Positions 20,401 through 25,150 of a DNA stretch of 25,150 nucleotides are shown here, one piece after another (the first letter of the stretch is position 1; the number at the start of each line of letters is the position of its first letter). A program made the translations under genes and the position numbers. The stretch lies in the IMG/VR virus record IMGVR_UViG_3300023180_004611, positions 1 to 25,150 of that record; one strand, given 5' to 3'. Below the pieces are notes generated by a model. The model saw only the letters and a program-made list of their open reading frames with translations. It made no database searches and was not told the origin of the DNA. The stretch is from a virus.

Positions 20401-21092
20401 GAAAATTTGTGTTTGATGTGGATGGTACTTTGACACCAAGCCGTGGTAAAATTGATTCACAGTTTGAAGCTTGGTTTTCAAATTTTATTGAAAAAGAAAA
20501 AGTGTATCTTGTAACCGGATCTGATTATCCAAAAACCGCTGAGCAGCTTGGTAATGAGATTTGTGAAAGTGTTGTTACTGTTTACAACTGTCAAGGCAAT
20601 GATGTATGGTTTAAAGGTAAGCGTGTTAACTCAAAAGAGTTCACACCTCCAAAAGAATTGTATGATCTAATGAATGGCTGGTTACAGGCAAGCGGTTTCC
20701 CTCTTCGTACAGGTACTCATATCGAAGAACGCCGTGGTATGATTAACTTTAGTATCTTAGGTCGAGGTGCAACTAAGGAGCAAAGAGCTGAATATGTTGT
20801 TTGGGACAAAGAGCATCGAGAAAGAGAAAGTATTGCTTATCAAATTAATTCTGATTTTGATGGAATTACTGCAACTATCGGCGGTGAAACTGGTATAGAT
20901 ATACATAGGACTGGTGGAAACAAAGCTCAGATCCTAGAAGACTTTAACGAGGATGATCATGTGATTTTCTTTGGGGATGCAATGTATAAAGGTGGAAATG
21001 ATTATCCTTTAGCCAATGCAAACAAAAAAGGAACTAACCATCAAGTAAGTGGATGGGAAGAAACTTGGGAAATACTGAAAGGTTACACATGA
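20397..21092 (+). CDS. HAD-family phosphomannomutase of the eukaryotic (PMM1/PMM2) type
   Basis: The enzyme would interconvert mannose-6-phosphate and mannose-1-phosphate. The HAD nucleophile motif is FDVDGTLTPSR (D7 and D9), followed by YLVTGSDYPKTAEQLGNE (37-54), RTGTHIEERRGMINFSILGR (104-123), K176 in GGNKAQIL and FFGDAMYKGGNDYPLA (191-206). The order and wording match human-type PMM (VTGSDxxKxxEQLG; GTFIExRxGMLNxSPIGR; FFGDxxxxGGNDxE). This differs from the bacterial ManB/AlgC fold. The length of 231 is close to the family's about 245. The product could feed GDP-mannose synthesis for a glycan, fitting the GT17 and dehydrogenase genes nearby. An alternative is a related HAD sugar phosphatase. 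Confidence 0.8.
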   Translation: MRKFVFDVDGTLTPSRGKIDSQFEAWFSNFIEKEKVYLVTGSDYPKTAEQLGNEICESVVTVYNCQGNDVWFKGKRVNSKEFTPPKELYDLMNGWLQASGFPLRTGTHIEERRGMINFSILGRGATKEQRAEYVVWDKEHRERESIAYQINSDFDGITATIGGETGIDIHRTGGNKAQILEDFNEDDHVIFFGDAMYKGGNDYPLANANKKGTNHQVSGWEETWEILKGYT

Positions 21093-21298
21093 TAGAAATC
21101 TCTTTTGATCCAATGAATTTATGGTTATTAGCAACTGCGGTTATATTTACATTTTTTGGTCGTTGGATGTTCTGGAGAGAGAACATGTCAAGAATCATCG
21201 AAGAAACCATTGATAATTTAATTAAAGATGAGTTTATCAAAACAAAAGTAAACGATGATGGCGATATTGAGTTGTTAAAATATTGGGAAGAGCATTAG
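21089..21298 (+). CDS. Small single-pass membrane protein (69 aa)
   Basis: The ATG at 21089 overlaps the previous stop (ATGA). An N-terminal membrane segment (about residues 9-29, NLWLLATAVIFTFFGRWMFW) is followed by a charged cytoplasmic-type domain (SRIIEETIDNLIKDEFIKTK). In-frame ATG 21053 lies inside the upstream gene and is less likely. There is no catalytic motif. The stop at 21298 almost touches the next ATG (21299). The function is unknown. Confidence 0.6.
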   Translation: MIEISFDPMNLWLLATAVIFTFFGRWMFWRENMSRIIEETIDNLIKDEFIKTKVNDDGDIELLKYWEEH

Positions 21299-21526
21299 AT
21301 GTGGACAACAGAGTTTGATTGGGATGAAACTGCAATAACCATATTAGACGAGTCGGGCCAATATGAAGATGTGCAGGTTTTAATGTATGATGATATCGTT
21401 TATATAAGACAATGGTTTGAAGAAATGCAAAGATTTTCAGTCATTCAAATGACACCAAAACAGTTTAATGAAATGCATCTCGCTATGTCTCATACAGATG
21501 GCGCCTTTATAGTGGATTACCCATGA
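21299..21526 (+). CDS. Small conserved phage protein (75 aa)
   Basis: The product MWTTEFDWDETAITILDESG continues VQVLMYDDIVYIRQWFEEMQ, then a helix and GAFIVDYP. It is acidic, soluble and lacks a catalytic motif. Similar short proteins (a D-E-T-x-I-T-I-L-D-E pattern) occur in marine T4-like phages as I recall. It is translationally coupled on the downstream side (ATGA with the glutaredoxin gene). The function is unknown. Confidence 0.65.
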   Translation: MWTTEFDWDETAITILDESGQYEDVQVLMYDDIVYIRQWFEEMQRFSVIQMTPKQFNEMHLAMSHTDGAFIVDYP

Positions 21527-21753
21527 TTGAAATTTACGGAAAAAAGAACTGCCCAAACTGCAAGAAAGCAGTAGAAATTGCTCGTAAGAATAAGCGCGAA
21601 TACGAGTACAAAAATGTTGAGTACACTAAGTACAGAACTGAGCTTAACGAGAGACTTCAAAAAGAAGCTCGATGGGTACCACAAATTTGGATGGATGGCT
21701 ACTATATACAAGATATAGATGAATTAGAGGCTAGACTAAAATTTTTGCATTAA
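21523..21753 (+). CDS. Second, diverged glutaredoxin
   Basis: The CPNC redox site (Cys10, Cys13) after MIEIYGKKN, a central alpha/beta arrangement and VPQIWMDG with the cis-proline define a glutaredoxin-like fold of 76 residues. The usual GG before the last helix is replaced by YYIQDIDEL, so glutathione binding may differ from that of the nrdC-type protein at 11808. The gene overlaps the preceding one by ATGA and is the last before the 21758 promoter. It probably serves redox control or a reductase other than NrdA. The partner is unknown. Confidence 0.85.
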   Translation: MIEIYGKKNCPNCKKAVEIARKNKREYEYKNVEYTKYRTELNERLQKEARWVPQIWMDGYYIQDIDELEARLKFLH

Positions 21754-21757
21754 AGGG

Positions 21758-21786
21758 TTGACATTTGTTTTAGTTTAGTATAGTAT
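21758..21786 (+). promoter_or_regulatory. Sigma70-like promoter upstream of the 21818 gene
   Basis: TTGACA (21758-21763), a spacer of 17 and TAGTAT (21781-21786) lie in the gap before the ATG at 21818, with AAAGGTG as ribosome site. An inverted repeat, AGTATA-GTA-TATACT (21777-21791), covers the -10. Confidence 0.75.
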
Positions 21787-21817
21787 ATACTTATATGATG
21801 ATGAAAGGTGTAAGCTT

Positions 21818-22240
21818 ATGTCGATGCACATGATTAAAGGTGTTCAGGTCCACGGTAAATCTCATAAAAAGCGTAAGAAGCTTGATATGAAAAAGGTTGA
21901 GATTGAGTGGCGACAGTACAACAAAGACATGCGTCGTAAGAATATGCATAGTCTTCAATTTGACGAATTACAAGATTATGTGGATTACATATCTGGAAAT
22001 CTCAAGAGGAAGAAAAAGGAGTTAGACTATGCGCCAGCCAAACCGAATGTCCGCGACACAAAGAGCTATCCAAGCCTCAAGACGTCGGACACAATACCTA
22101 CAGGATCGACTGCCAGAAAAGAACCCCAGCAATACACAGGCGATCTCCTCGTCGGTATCGGCGTCATGCATAAGTCCAATCTCGTTCCGATTATGCGAGG
22201 AACAGACGAAGCAAAAGACATAGCAAATATGCGGAGGTGA
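21818..22240 (+). CDS. Conserved T4-like phage protein of unknown function (140 aa)
   Basis: The N-terminal half is strongly basic (MSMHMIKGVQVHGKSHKKRK) and probably disordered or nucleic-acid binding. The C-terminal 36 residues carry a conserved-looking motif, YTGDLLVGIGVMHKSNLVPI then EAKDIANMRR, which I recall from many marine T4-like phages. It stands behind a host-like promoter and so is probably early. Bases from about 22031 to 22200 are C-rich, unlike the first half. A second frame inside this stretch (22029-22223) has a good ribosome site. The function is unknown. Confidence 0.78.
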   Translation: MSMHMIKGVQVHGKSHKKRKKLDMKKVEIEWRQYNKDMRRKNMHSLQFDELQDYVDYISGNLKRKKKELDYAPAKPNVRDTKSYPSLKTSDTIPTGSTARKEPQQYTGDLLVGIGVMHKSNLVPIMRGTDEAKDIANMRR

Positions 22241-22241
22241 T

Positions 22242-22487
22242 ATGACGTTACCTATTGAAAGAACAAACGCAGTCTTAAACACTGAAAAGTTTCTTTTAAA
22301 ACTATGTATTCCTAGTCACTCTCCTCGAGTGCCAAAAGCTATTCGTGAAGAAGCTCGTAGATTACTCAAGCATTATCCTTCTCAATACAATATGCGGTAT
22401 ATTGAAGAAAGCTTTGAAGAGATTAAAGATCCACGGGCAGAGGCGCTTGATGAACTGTTTGAATTAAGTCAAGAAATGGAAAAATGA
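22242..22487 (+). CDS. BPSL0761-like small protein (81 aa)
   Basis: The sequence MTLPIERTNAVLNTEKFLLK then PRVPKAIREEARRLLKHYPS matches a small family found in proteobacteria and phages (pattern: P-x-E-R-T-x-A-V, then P-R-V-P-x-x-[IV]-R, then L-x-H-Y-P), which I remember as BPSL0761. It is helical and soluble with no known activity. A near-perfect Shine-Dalgarno sequence (GGAGGTGAT, 22233-22241) lies immediately before the ATG. It is followed by a tiny membrane protein after one base. Confidence 0.75.
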   Translation: MTLPIERTNAVLNTEKFLLKLCIPSHSPRVPKAIREEARRLLKHYPSQYNMRYIEESFEEIKDPRAEALDELFELSQEMEK

Positions 22488-22488
22488 A

Positions 22489-22620
22489 ATGAAAGAGCTT
22501 TTACAAGTAGTAGGTATCGTCGTAATCATAGGTGGTATCTCTATCTACACATACCACGTTTGGTCTGATTGCTTAAATGAAAATTCTGTATTTACTTGCA
22601 TGAGAATGCTTAACAAATAG
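22489..22620 (+). CDS. Tiny single-pass membrane protein (43 aa)
   Basis: The frame encodes a 43-residue protein: MKELLQVVGIVVIIGGISIY, TYHVW, then SDCLNENSVFTCMRMLNK. Residues about 5-22 form one membrane segment, and the tail has two cysteines nine residues apart that could form a disulfide in the periplasm. I recall a similar small protein (WSDCLEENSxxTC) from marine T4-like phages, which supports it as a real gene. The start lies just after the previous stop codon (TGA 22485-22487). A terminator-like hairpin follows 16 bases after the stop. The role is unknown; membrane modification or a lysis-related function is possible. Confidence 0.65.
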   Translation: MKELLQVVGIVVIIGGISIYTYHVWSDCLNENSVFTCMRMLNK

Positions 22621-22631
22621 TCTAATAAGTC

Positions 22632-22640
22632 CAATAAATA
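22632..22640 (+). promoter_or_regulatory. Possible T4-type late box CAATAAATA
   Basis: ATAAATA (22634-22640) lies 32 bases before the ATG at 22672, inside a region of overlapping inverted repeats, so it is less sure than the other boxes. Confidence 0.4.
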
Positions 22641-22669
22641 GTCCATTAAAACAATATTGGACTATTTTT
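22636..22669 (+). terminator. Terminator-like hairpin
   Basis: AAATAGTCCA (22636-22645) and TGGACTATTT (22658-22667) can form a 10-base stem with a 12-base loop, running into a T tract (22665-22669). An alternative 5' arm, AGTCCAATA (22628-22636), can pair with the same 3' side (22655-22663). The stem is AT-rich and the T tract short, so it could also act as an attenuator. Confidence 0.5.
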
Positions 22670-22671
22670 AT

Positions 22672-23109
22672 ATGTGGTATTATAATGGAGAGGAATTTAC
22701 CTCTGAGATGATTGAAGACTATGTCGGATTCGTGTACTTGATTACAAACTTATCTGACAACAAGAAATACGTTGGTAAGAAGACGCTTATTTCTAAACGC
22801 AGACTTCCTCCTCTCAAAGGTAAAACAAGACGTAGAACTAAGATCGTTGAGTCTAATTGGCAAGACTATTTTGGTTCTTCAGAAGAAGTTAACGCTTTAG
22901 TGGAAGAGCATGGACGAGACAACTTTAAACGCGAAATCTTACATCTGTGTAAGAGTAAAGGCGAGATGAGTTACCTCGAATTGAAAGAACAAATGGAAAG
23001 AGAAGTATTGCTAAACGACGAGTACTATAACGGCATACTTCAAGTAAAGATACATCGTTCTCATGTTCAATCACTAAAAAAAGTTGACAAAAAAGCGCAA
23101 CTGGTGTAA
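22672..23109 (+). CDS. GIY-YIG-like nuclease-fold protein (145 aa)
   Basis: Residues 19-37 hold GFVYLITNLSDNKKYVGKK, a variant of the GIY-YIG catalytic strands, followed by a basic segment (KGKTRRRTKIVES) and NFKREILHLCKSKG. A later Glu (about E111, in EREVLL) and N120 fit the family's metal-binding and active-site positions. I chose the ATG at 22672; the upstream in-frame TTG at 22657 falls within the terminator stem. No ribosome site is clear. Related proteins are stand-alone in marine T4-like phages; whether this is a homing or repair-type nuclease is unknown. The 23084 promoter lies in its last codons. Confidence 0.75.
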   Translation: MWYYNGEEFTSEMIEDYVGFVYLITNLSDNKKYVGKKTLISKRRLPPLKGKTRRRTKIVESNWQDYFGSSEEVNALVEEHGRDNFKREILHLCKSKGEMSYLELKEQMEREVLLNDEYYNGILQVKIHRSHVQSLKKVDKKAQLV

Positions 23110-23112
23110 TAT
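23084..23112 (+). promoter_or_regulatory. Sigma70-like promoter upstream of the 23141 gene
   Basis: TTGACA (23084-23089), a spacer of 17 and TAATAT (23107-23112) lie at the 3' end of the nuclease gene. An inverted repeat, TAATATA-TAAT-TATATTA (23107-23124), follows the same plan as the repeat at 6544. A perfect TATAAT at 23112 is too far from the -35 (22 bases). Confidence 0.72.
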
Positions 23113-23140
23113 ATAATTATATTAAGTGAAAGGTAAAACT

Positions 23141-23371
23141 ATGATTATTAAGCGCAAATCCGTGTTCTCAGGTGTTGAGCGTACTCGCAATATCAACATC
23201 GACCCTAGAGACTATGCTGAGTATCAAGCTGGATACGGCAGTCTTACAGAGCTTGCTCCTTATCTTGGGCAAGAAGATCGTGAATTTATTTTATCAGGGA
23301 TGACTCCGCAAGAGTGGAAAAATGCCTTCTCTGATGATATTATGAAGATTGTGTCGGATAGCTTTGCATGA
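23141..23371 (+). CDS. Small conserved phage protein (76 aa)
   Basis: The ATG at 23141 has AAAGG (23129-23133) upstream; an in-frame GTG at 23126 would leave almost no leader after the promoter. The sequence shows FSGVERTRNINI, then LAPYLGQEDREFILSGMTPQEW, a pattern common to small phage proteins (S-G-V-x-R-T, D-R-E-F-[IL], G-[IM]-T-x-x-E-W). The function is unknown. It is coupled to the P-loop gene by ATGA. It is probably early. Confidence 0.75.
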   Translation: MIIKRKSVFSGVERTRNINIDPRDYAEYQAGYGSLTELAPYLGQEDREFILSGMTPQEWKNAFSDDIMKIVSDSFA

Positions 23372-24027
23372 TTATACTTTTCAACGGCCCTCCTCGTGCC
23401 GGTAAAGACGAGGCTGCAGCTTTTTTTAAGGCGAAGGGTTTTAAACACCTTTCGTTTAAGTATCAGTTGTATAAAGAAACAATTAAATATTTTGATGTTC
23501 AAGAATCTTGGTTCATGGATAGGTATGACAACCGAGCTGAAAAAGAAGTTCCTTCTGCTCTATTAGGTCATATGTCTGTTCGTGAAGCAATGATATATGT
23601 GTCTGAAGAAGTGATAAAACCTAAACGTGGTTTAGACTATTTCGGTAAAGCAGTTGCTGATGAGATTGTAAATGGTAAGGACTATTGCATCTCAGATGGC
23701 GGCTTCATCGATGAGTTGGTACCAGTTATAAATAAAGTTGGTTCCGATAATTTCGTACTCGTTCAACTCACACGAGAAGGGTGCGACTATTCCACAGATT
23801 CACGACGCTATTTTGACGGTAACCTAATTCACGAATATGTGAATGAATTTAGAACGCCGGTTCATCAACAATATGTTCTACCTCAGAAATTTGATGTAAA
23901 GACATATCGTATCCACAACAATTCTAACATCGGAGCCTTTCATAGCGTCTTGCAAGAGATTTACGAAAAGGAAGGCAATGTCACAACAAATAAACAAAGA
24001 GAACTTCAAAAAGAAGATATTCTATGA
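23368..24027 (+). CDS. P-loop (deoxy)nucleoside monophosphate kinase-like protein
   Basis: Walker A is GPPRAGKDEAA (residues 7-17) directly after the first strand (MIILFN), as in phage dNMP kinases (T4 gp1 type) and adenylate-kinase-like folds. The GK-Asp ending is typical of phage dNMP kinases. Later, YCISDGGFIDELVPV (a Walker-B-like strand end) and LVQLTREGCDYSTDSRRYF (a likely sensor/lid with Arg) follow. The length of 219 is near T4 gp1 (241). The reaction would be phosphorylation of dNMPs to dNDPs, complementing ThyX and NrdAB. Sequence identity to gp1 is not obvious by eye, so the substrate is inferred. The next gene starts 50 bases before its end. Confidence 0.75.
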   Translation: MIILFNGPPRAGKDEAAAFFKAKGFKHLSFKYQLYKETIKYFDVQESWFMDRYDNRAEKEVPSALLGHMSVREAMIYVSEEVIKPKRGLDYFGKAVADEIVNGKDYCISDGGFIDELVPVINKVGSDNFVLVQLTREGCDYSTDSRRYFDGNLIHEYVNEFRTPVHQQYVLPQKFDVKTYRIHNNSNIGAFHSVLQEIYEKEGNVTTNKQRELQKEDIL

Positions 24028-24205
24028 AAATCCATATGATATCGAAACATTTCTTGAAGGTCTAGAGATTGCTAGCAAAAACAATAAAGAGCTCATTTTT
24101 ATGGACAGAGTTTTTGCTTACTTGAGATTAGACCCAACTCGTGAAATGACAGATATCGTTTTTGATATTCTTGATAAGGATTTAGATCTAGTAGTATACA
24201 AATGA
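23978..24205 (+). CDS. Small hypothetical protein (75 aa), overlapping the kinase gene
   Basis: The ATG at 23978 has AAAAGGAAGG just upstream, a good ribosome site, and begins 50 bases before the kinase stop. The product is a small soluble protein (MSQQINKENFKKKIFYENPY, then FMDRVFAYLRLDPTREMTDI) with no known motif. It is coupled to the oxygenase gene by ATGA. The start could lie further down, but no later ATG gives a sensible ribosome site. The function is unknown. Confidence 0.62.
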   Translation: MSQQINKENFKKKIFYENPYDIETFLEGLEIASKNNKELIFMDRVFAYLRLDPTREMTDIVFDILDKDLDLVVYK

Positions 24206-24759
24206 ATGAAGCACTTTTTAAGTATGTAAAAATATATGATAACGTAATTCCTGAGGAATACTGTAATCACCTGATTGAGAAGTTTCATGCAAACCCAGAT
24301 TGTTGGGAGTATCATGATAACGAAACTTTTATATTCAATCAAATCAATTTACCAAACCACAACAGCATATTCGAGGCAGAGATCGCTTTCTTGATGGAAG
24401 TGTTTGAACACTATGTTAATAGATATGCATATGACTGCAAGATGTCGCAGATTCAAATGCCGGAAAATTATGGATTTGAAGCGATACGAATGAAGTATTA
24501 TAAAGCAGATCATGGCGAGTTTAAACCACATATCGATGCATGTGATCTAGCAACTATTAAAAGGTTTCTTGTGTTCTTCTTATATCTTGATGAAGGTGAT
24601 GGCGGTGAAACCGCTCTCTACGATCAAGAGGTAGCGGTTCAAAGAAAGCCTGGAAGGTTGCTTATGTTTCCACCGATGTGGACATATCCGCATGCTGGTT
24701 TAATGCCGAAGGGAACTGATAAGCATATTATTGGAAGTTATCTACACTACGTTGAATAA
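24202..24759 (+). CDS. 2-oxoglutarate/Fe(II)-dependent oxygenase (prolyl-4-hydroxylase-like)
   Basis: The iron-binding triad is visible: H110 and D112 in FKPHIDACD and H164 in WTYPHAG; K174 (DKHIIGSYLHY) would bind 2-oxoglutarate. The surrounding double-stranded beta-helix strands (RFLVFFLYLDEGDGGETALY, KPGRLLMFPPMW) match the P4Hc group common in marine T4-like phages. The enzyme would hydroxylate a protein, nucleotide or small molecule; the substrate is unknown. The length of 185 is normal. The ATG at 24202 overlaps the preceding stop, and a late box overlaps its own end. All catalytic residues are present. Confidence 0.9.
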   Translation: MNEALFKYVKIYDNVIPEEYCNHLIEKFHANPDCWEYHDNETFIFNQINLPNHNSIFEAEIAFLMEVFEHYVNRYAYDCKMSQIQMPENYGFEAIRMKYYKADHGEFKPHIDACDLATIKRFLVFFLYLDEGDGGETALYDQEVAVQRKPGRLLMFPPMWTYPHAGLMPKGTDKHIIGSYLHYVE

Positions 24760-24762
24760 ATA
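24754..24762 (+). promoter_or_regulatory. T4-type late promoter box GAATAAATA
   Basis: The box overlaps the oxygenase stop codon; the next gene begins 13 bases later with GGAG as ribosome site. The distance is shorter than at the other boxes, so either the leader is very short or the box is fortuitous. Confidence 0.4.
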
Positions 24763-24774
24763 AACTTGGAGATT

Positions 24775-25041
24775 ATGATGAACATTGATAAAGAACAAAC
24801 TATAAAAGATCTTAAGAATGGTGTATGTAAAGTTGTTTTTACTAAAGCAAACGGTGAAAACCGTATCATGCACTGCACTCTAAACGAGTCTATACTTCCC
24901 GCGCAAAAAGATATTGAAGAAGAGATTCAGAAGAAAAAACCGAATCCAAATGCACTTGCAGTGTGGGATACAGACAAAGGTGGTTGGCGTTCATTTCGAT
25001 GGGATTCTATTAAAGAATTTAGCACGGAGTTTAATCTATAA
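24775..25041 (+). CDS. DUF2693-like (SH3-type beta-barrel) phage protein
   Basis: The pattern LKNGVCKVVFTKANGENRIM then HCTLNESILP, and later ALAVWDTDKGGWRSFRWDSI, matches a small phage family that I recall as DUF2693 with an SH3-like barrel fold. It has no catalytic motif; nucleic-acid or protein binding is plausible. GGAG (24768-24771) lies 3 bases before the ATG at 24775 and 6 before the ATG at 24778, so either could be used; an in-frame TTG at 24766 is less likely. It overlaps the next gene (TAATG). Confidence 0.78.
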   Translation: MMNIDKEQTIKDLKNGVCKVVFTKANGENRIMHCTLNESILPAQKDIEEEIQKKKPNPNALAVWDTDKGGWRSFRWDSIKEFSTEFNL

Positions 25042-25150
25042 TGAGTATGATTCATAAAGGACATGTTGTCGAAACAGAGCTATCTAAAAACTCTAAAGGT
25101 GGCACAGAGATGATGCGCAAGCGTCTTCTTGACAATGTTCCTTTCGACCT
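25041..25150 (+). CDS. Start of a probable glycosyltransferase (3' truncated by window)
   Basis: The ATG at 25041 overlaps the previous stop. Only 36 residues are visible: MSMIHKGHVVETELSKNSKG then GTEMMRKRLLDNVPFD. The GGTEMMRKRLL segment resembles the N-terminal Gly-rich, donor/acceptor-site loop (GGTE) of GT4-type glycosyltransferases that are frequent in T4-like marine phages. The frame is open to the window end. The assignment rests on this short motif only. Confidence 0.5.
   Translation, partial: MSMIHKGHVVETELSKNSKGGTEMMRKRLLDNVPFD

Noticed and set aside
1-25150. tRNA genes, CRISPR arrays, integrase or transposase
   Set aside because: I looked for tRNA-like stem patterns, regular repeats with spacers, and recombinase motifs and found none. 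Covariance-model and profile scans would be needed to be certain.

Overview
The window looks like a piece of the genome of a lytic, T4-like (tailed, contractile-tail) phage from a marine setting. The evidence is a gp61-type primase, a gp67-like acidic prohead core protein, class Ia NrdA/NrdB plus glutaredoxin, ThyX, T4-type late promoter boxes (NATAAATA), dense one-strand packing with ATGA/TAATG overlaps, and many small genes familiar from marine T4-like phages. All genes are on the + strand, no stretch over 300 bases lacks a gene, and I saw no tRNA, CRISPR array, insertion sequence or integrase. The host is probably an alphaproteobacterium, because the phage carries a 5-aminolevulinate synthase of the Shemin (C4) pathway. 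That is inference, not proof.

Positions 1-6530 form a late, virion and lysis block. A run of short, lysine/glutamate-rich proteins begins with peptides resembling the T4 capsid-targeting sequence, with nearby (I/L)xE|(A/G/S) prohead-protease-like sites. They are followed by a small probable structural protein, a conserved phage protein and a 416-residue multi-module head protein. Next come a GH19-type endolysin with a C-terminal peptidoglycan-binding domain, the gp67-like protein, an i-spanin with a partly embedded o-spanin gene, and a coiled-coil protein with a C-terminal membrane anchor. Late boxes sit at 1435, 2196, 5050 and 6012.

Positions 6527-12059 form a replication and nucleotide block: a strong TTGACA promoter, primase (61), thyX, nrdA, nrdB and glutaredoxin. 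Positions 12055-13764 carry hemA and a DUF454-like membrane protein behind a perfect TATAAATA box. Positions 13764-17520 hold glycan or small-molecule genes: a methyltransferase, a dTDP-glucose-dehydratase-like epimerase behind another TATAAATA box, a CmcI-like protein, and a fusion of a GT17 glycosyltransferase with a sulfotransferase.

Positions 17748-25150 form an accessory block with host-like promoters at 17748, 21758 and 23084. It includes a secreted SleB-like hydrolase, a short UDP-sugar dehydrogenase, a cytidylyltransferase, a eukaryotic-type phosphomannomutase, a second glutaredoxin, a GIY-YIG-like nuclease, a deoxynucleotide-kinase-like P-loop protein, a 2OG-Fe(II) oxygenase, several small proteins, and the start of a glycosyltransferase cut by the window edge.

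The points most worth a second look are the series of putative capsid-injected proteins, the hemA/DUF454 pair under a late promoter, the GT17-sulfotransferase fusion within a nucleotide-sugar gene set, AT-rich inverted repeats at the -10 region of all four host-like promoters, and short C-rich patches inside thyX, hemA and one small gene that suggest mosaic recombination.
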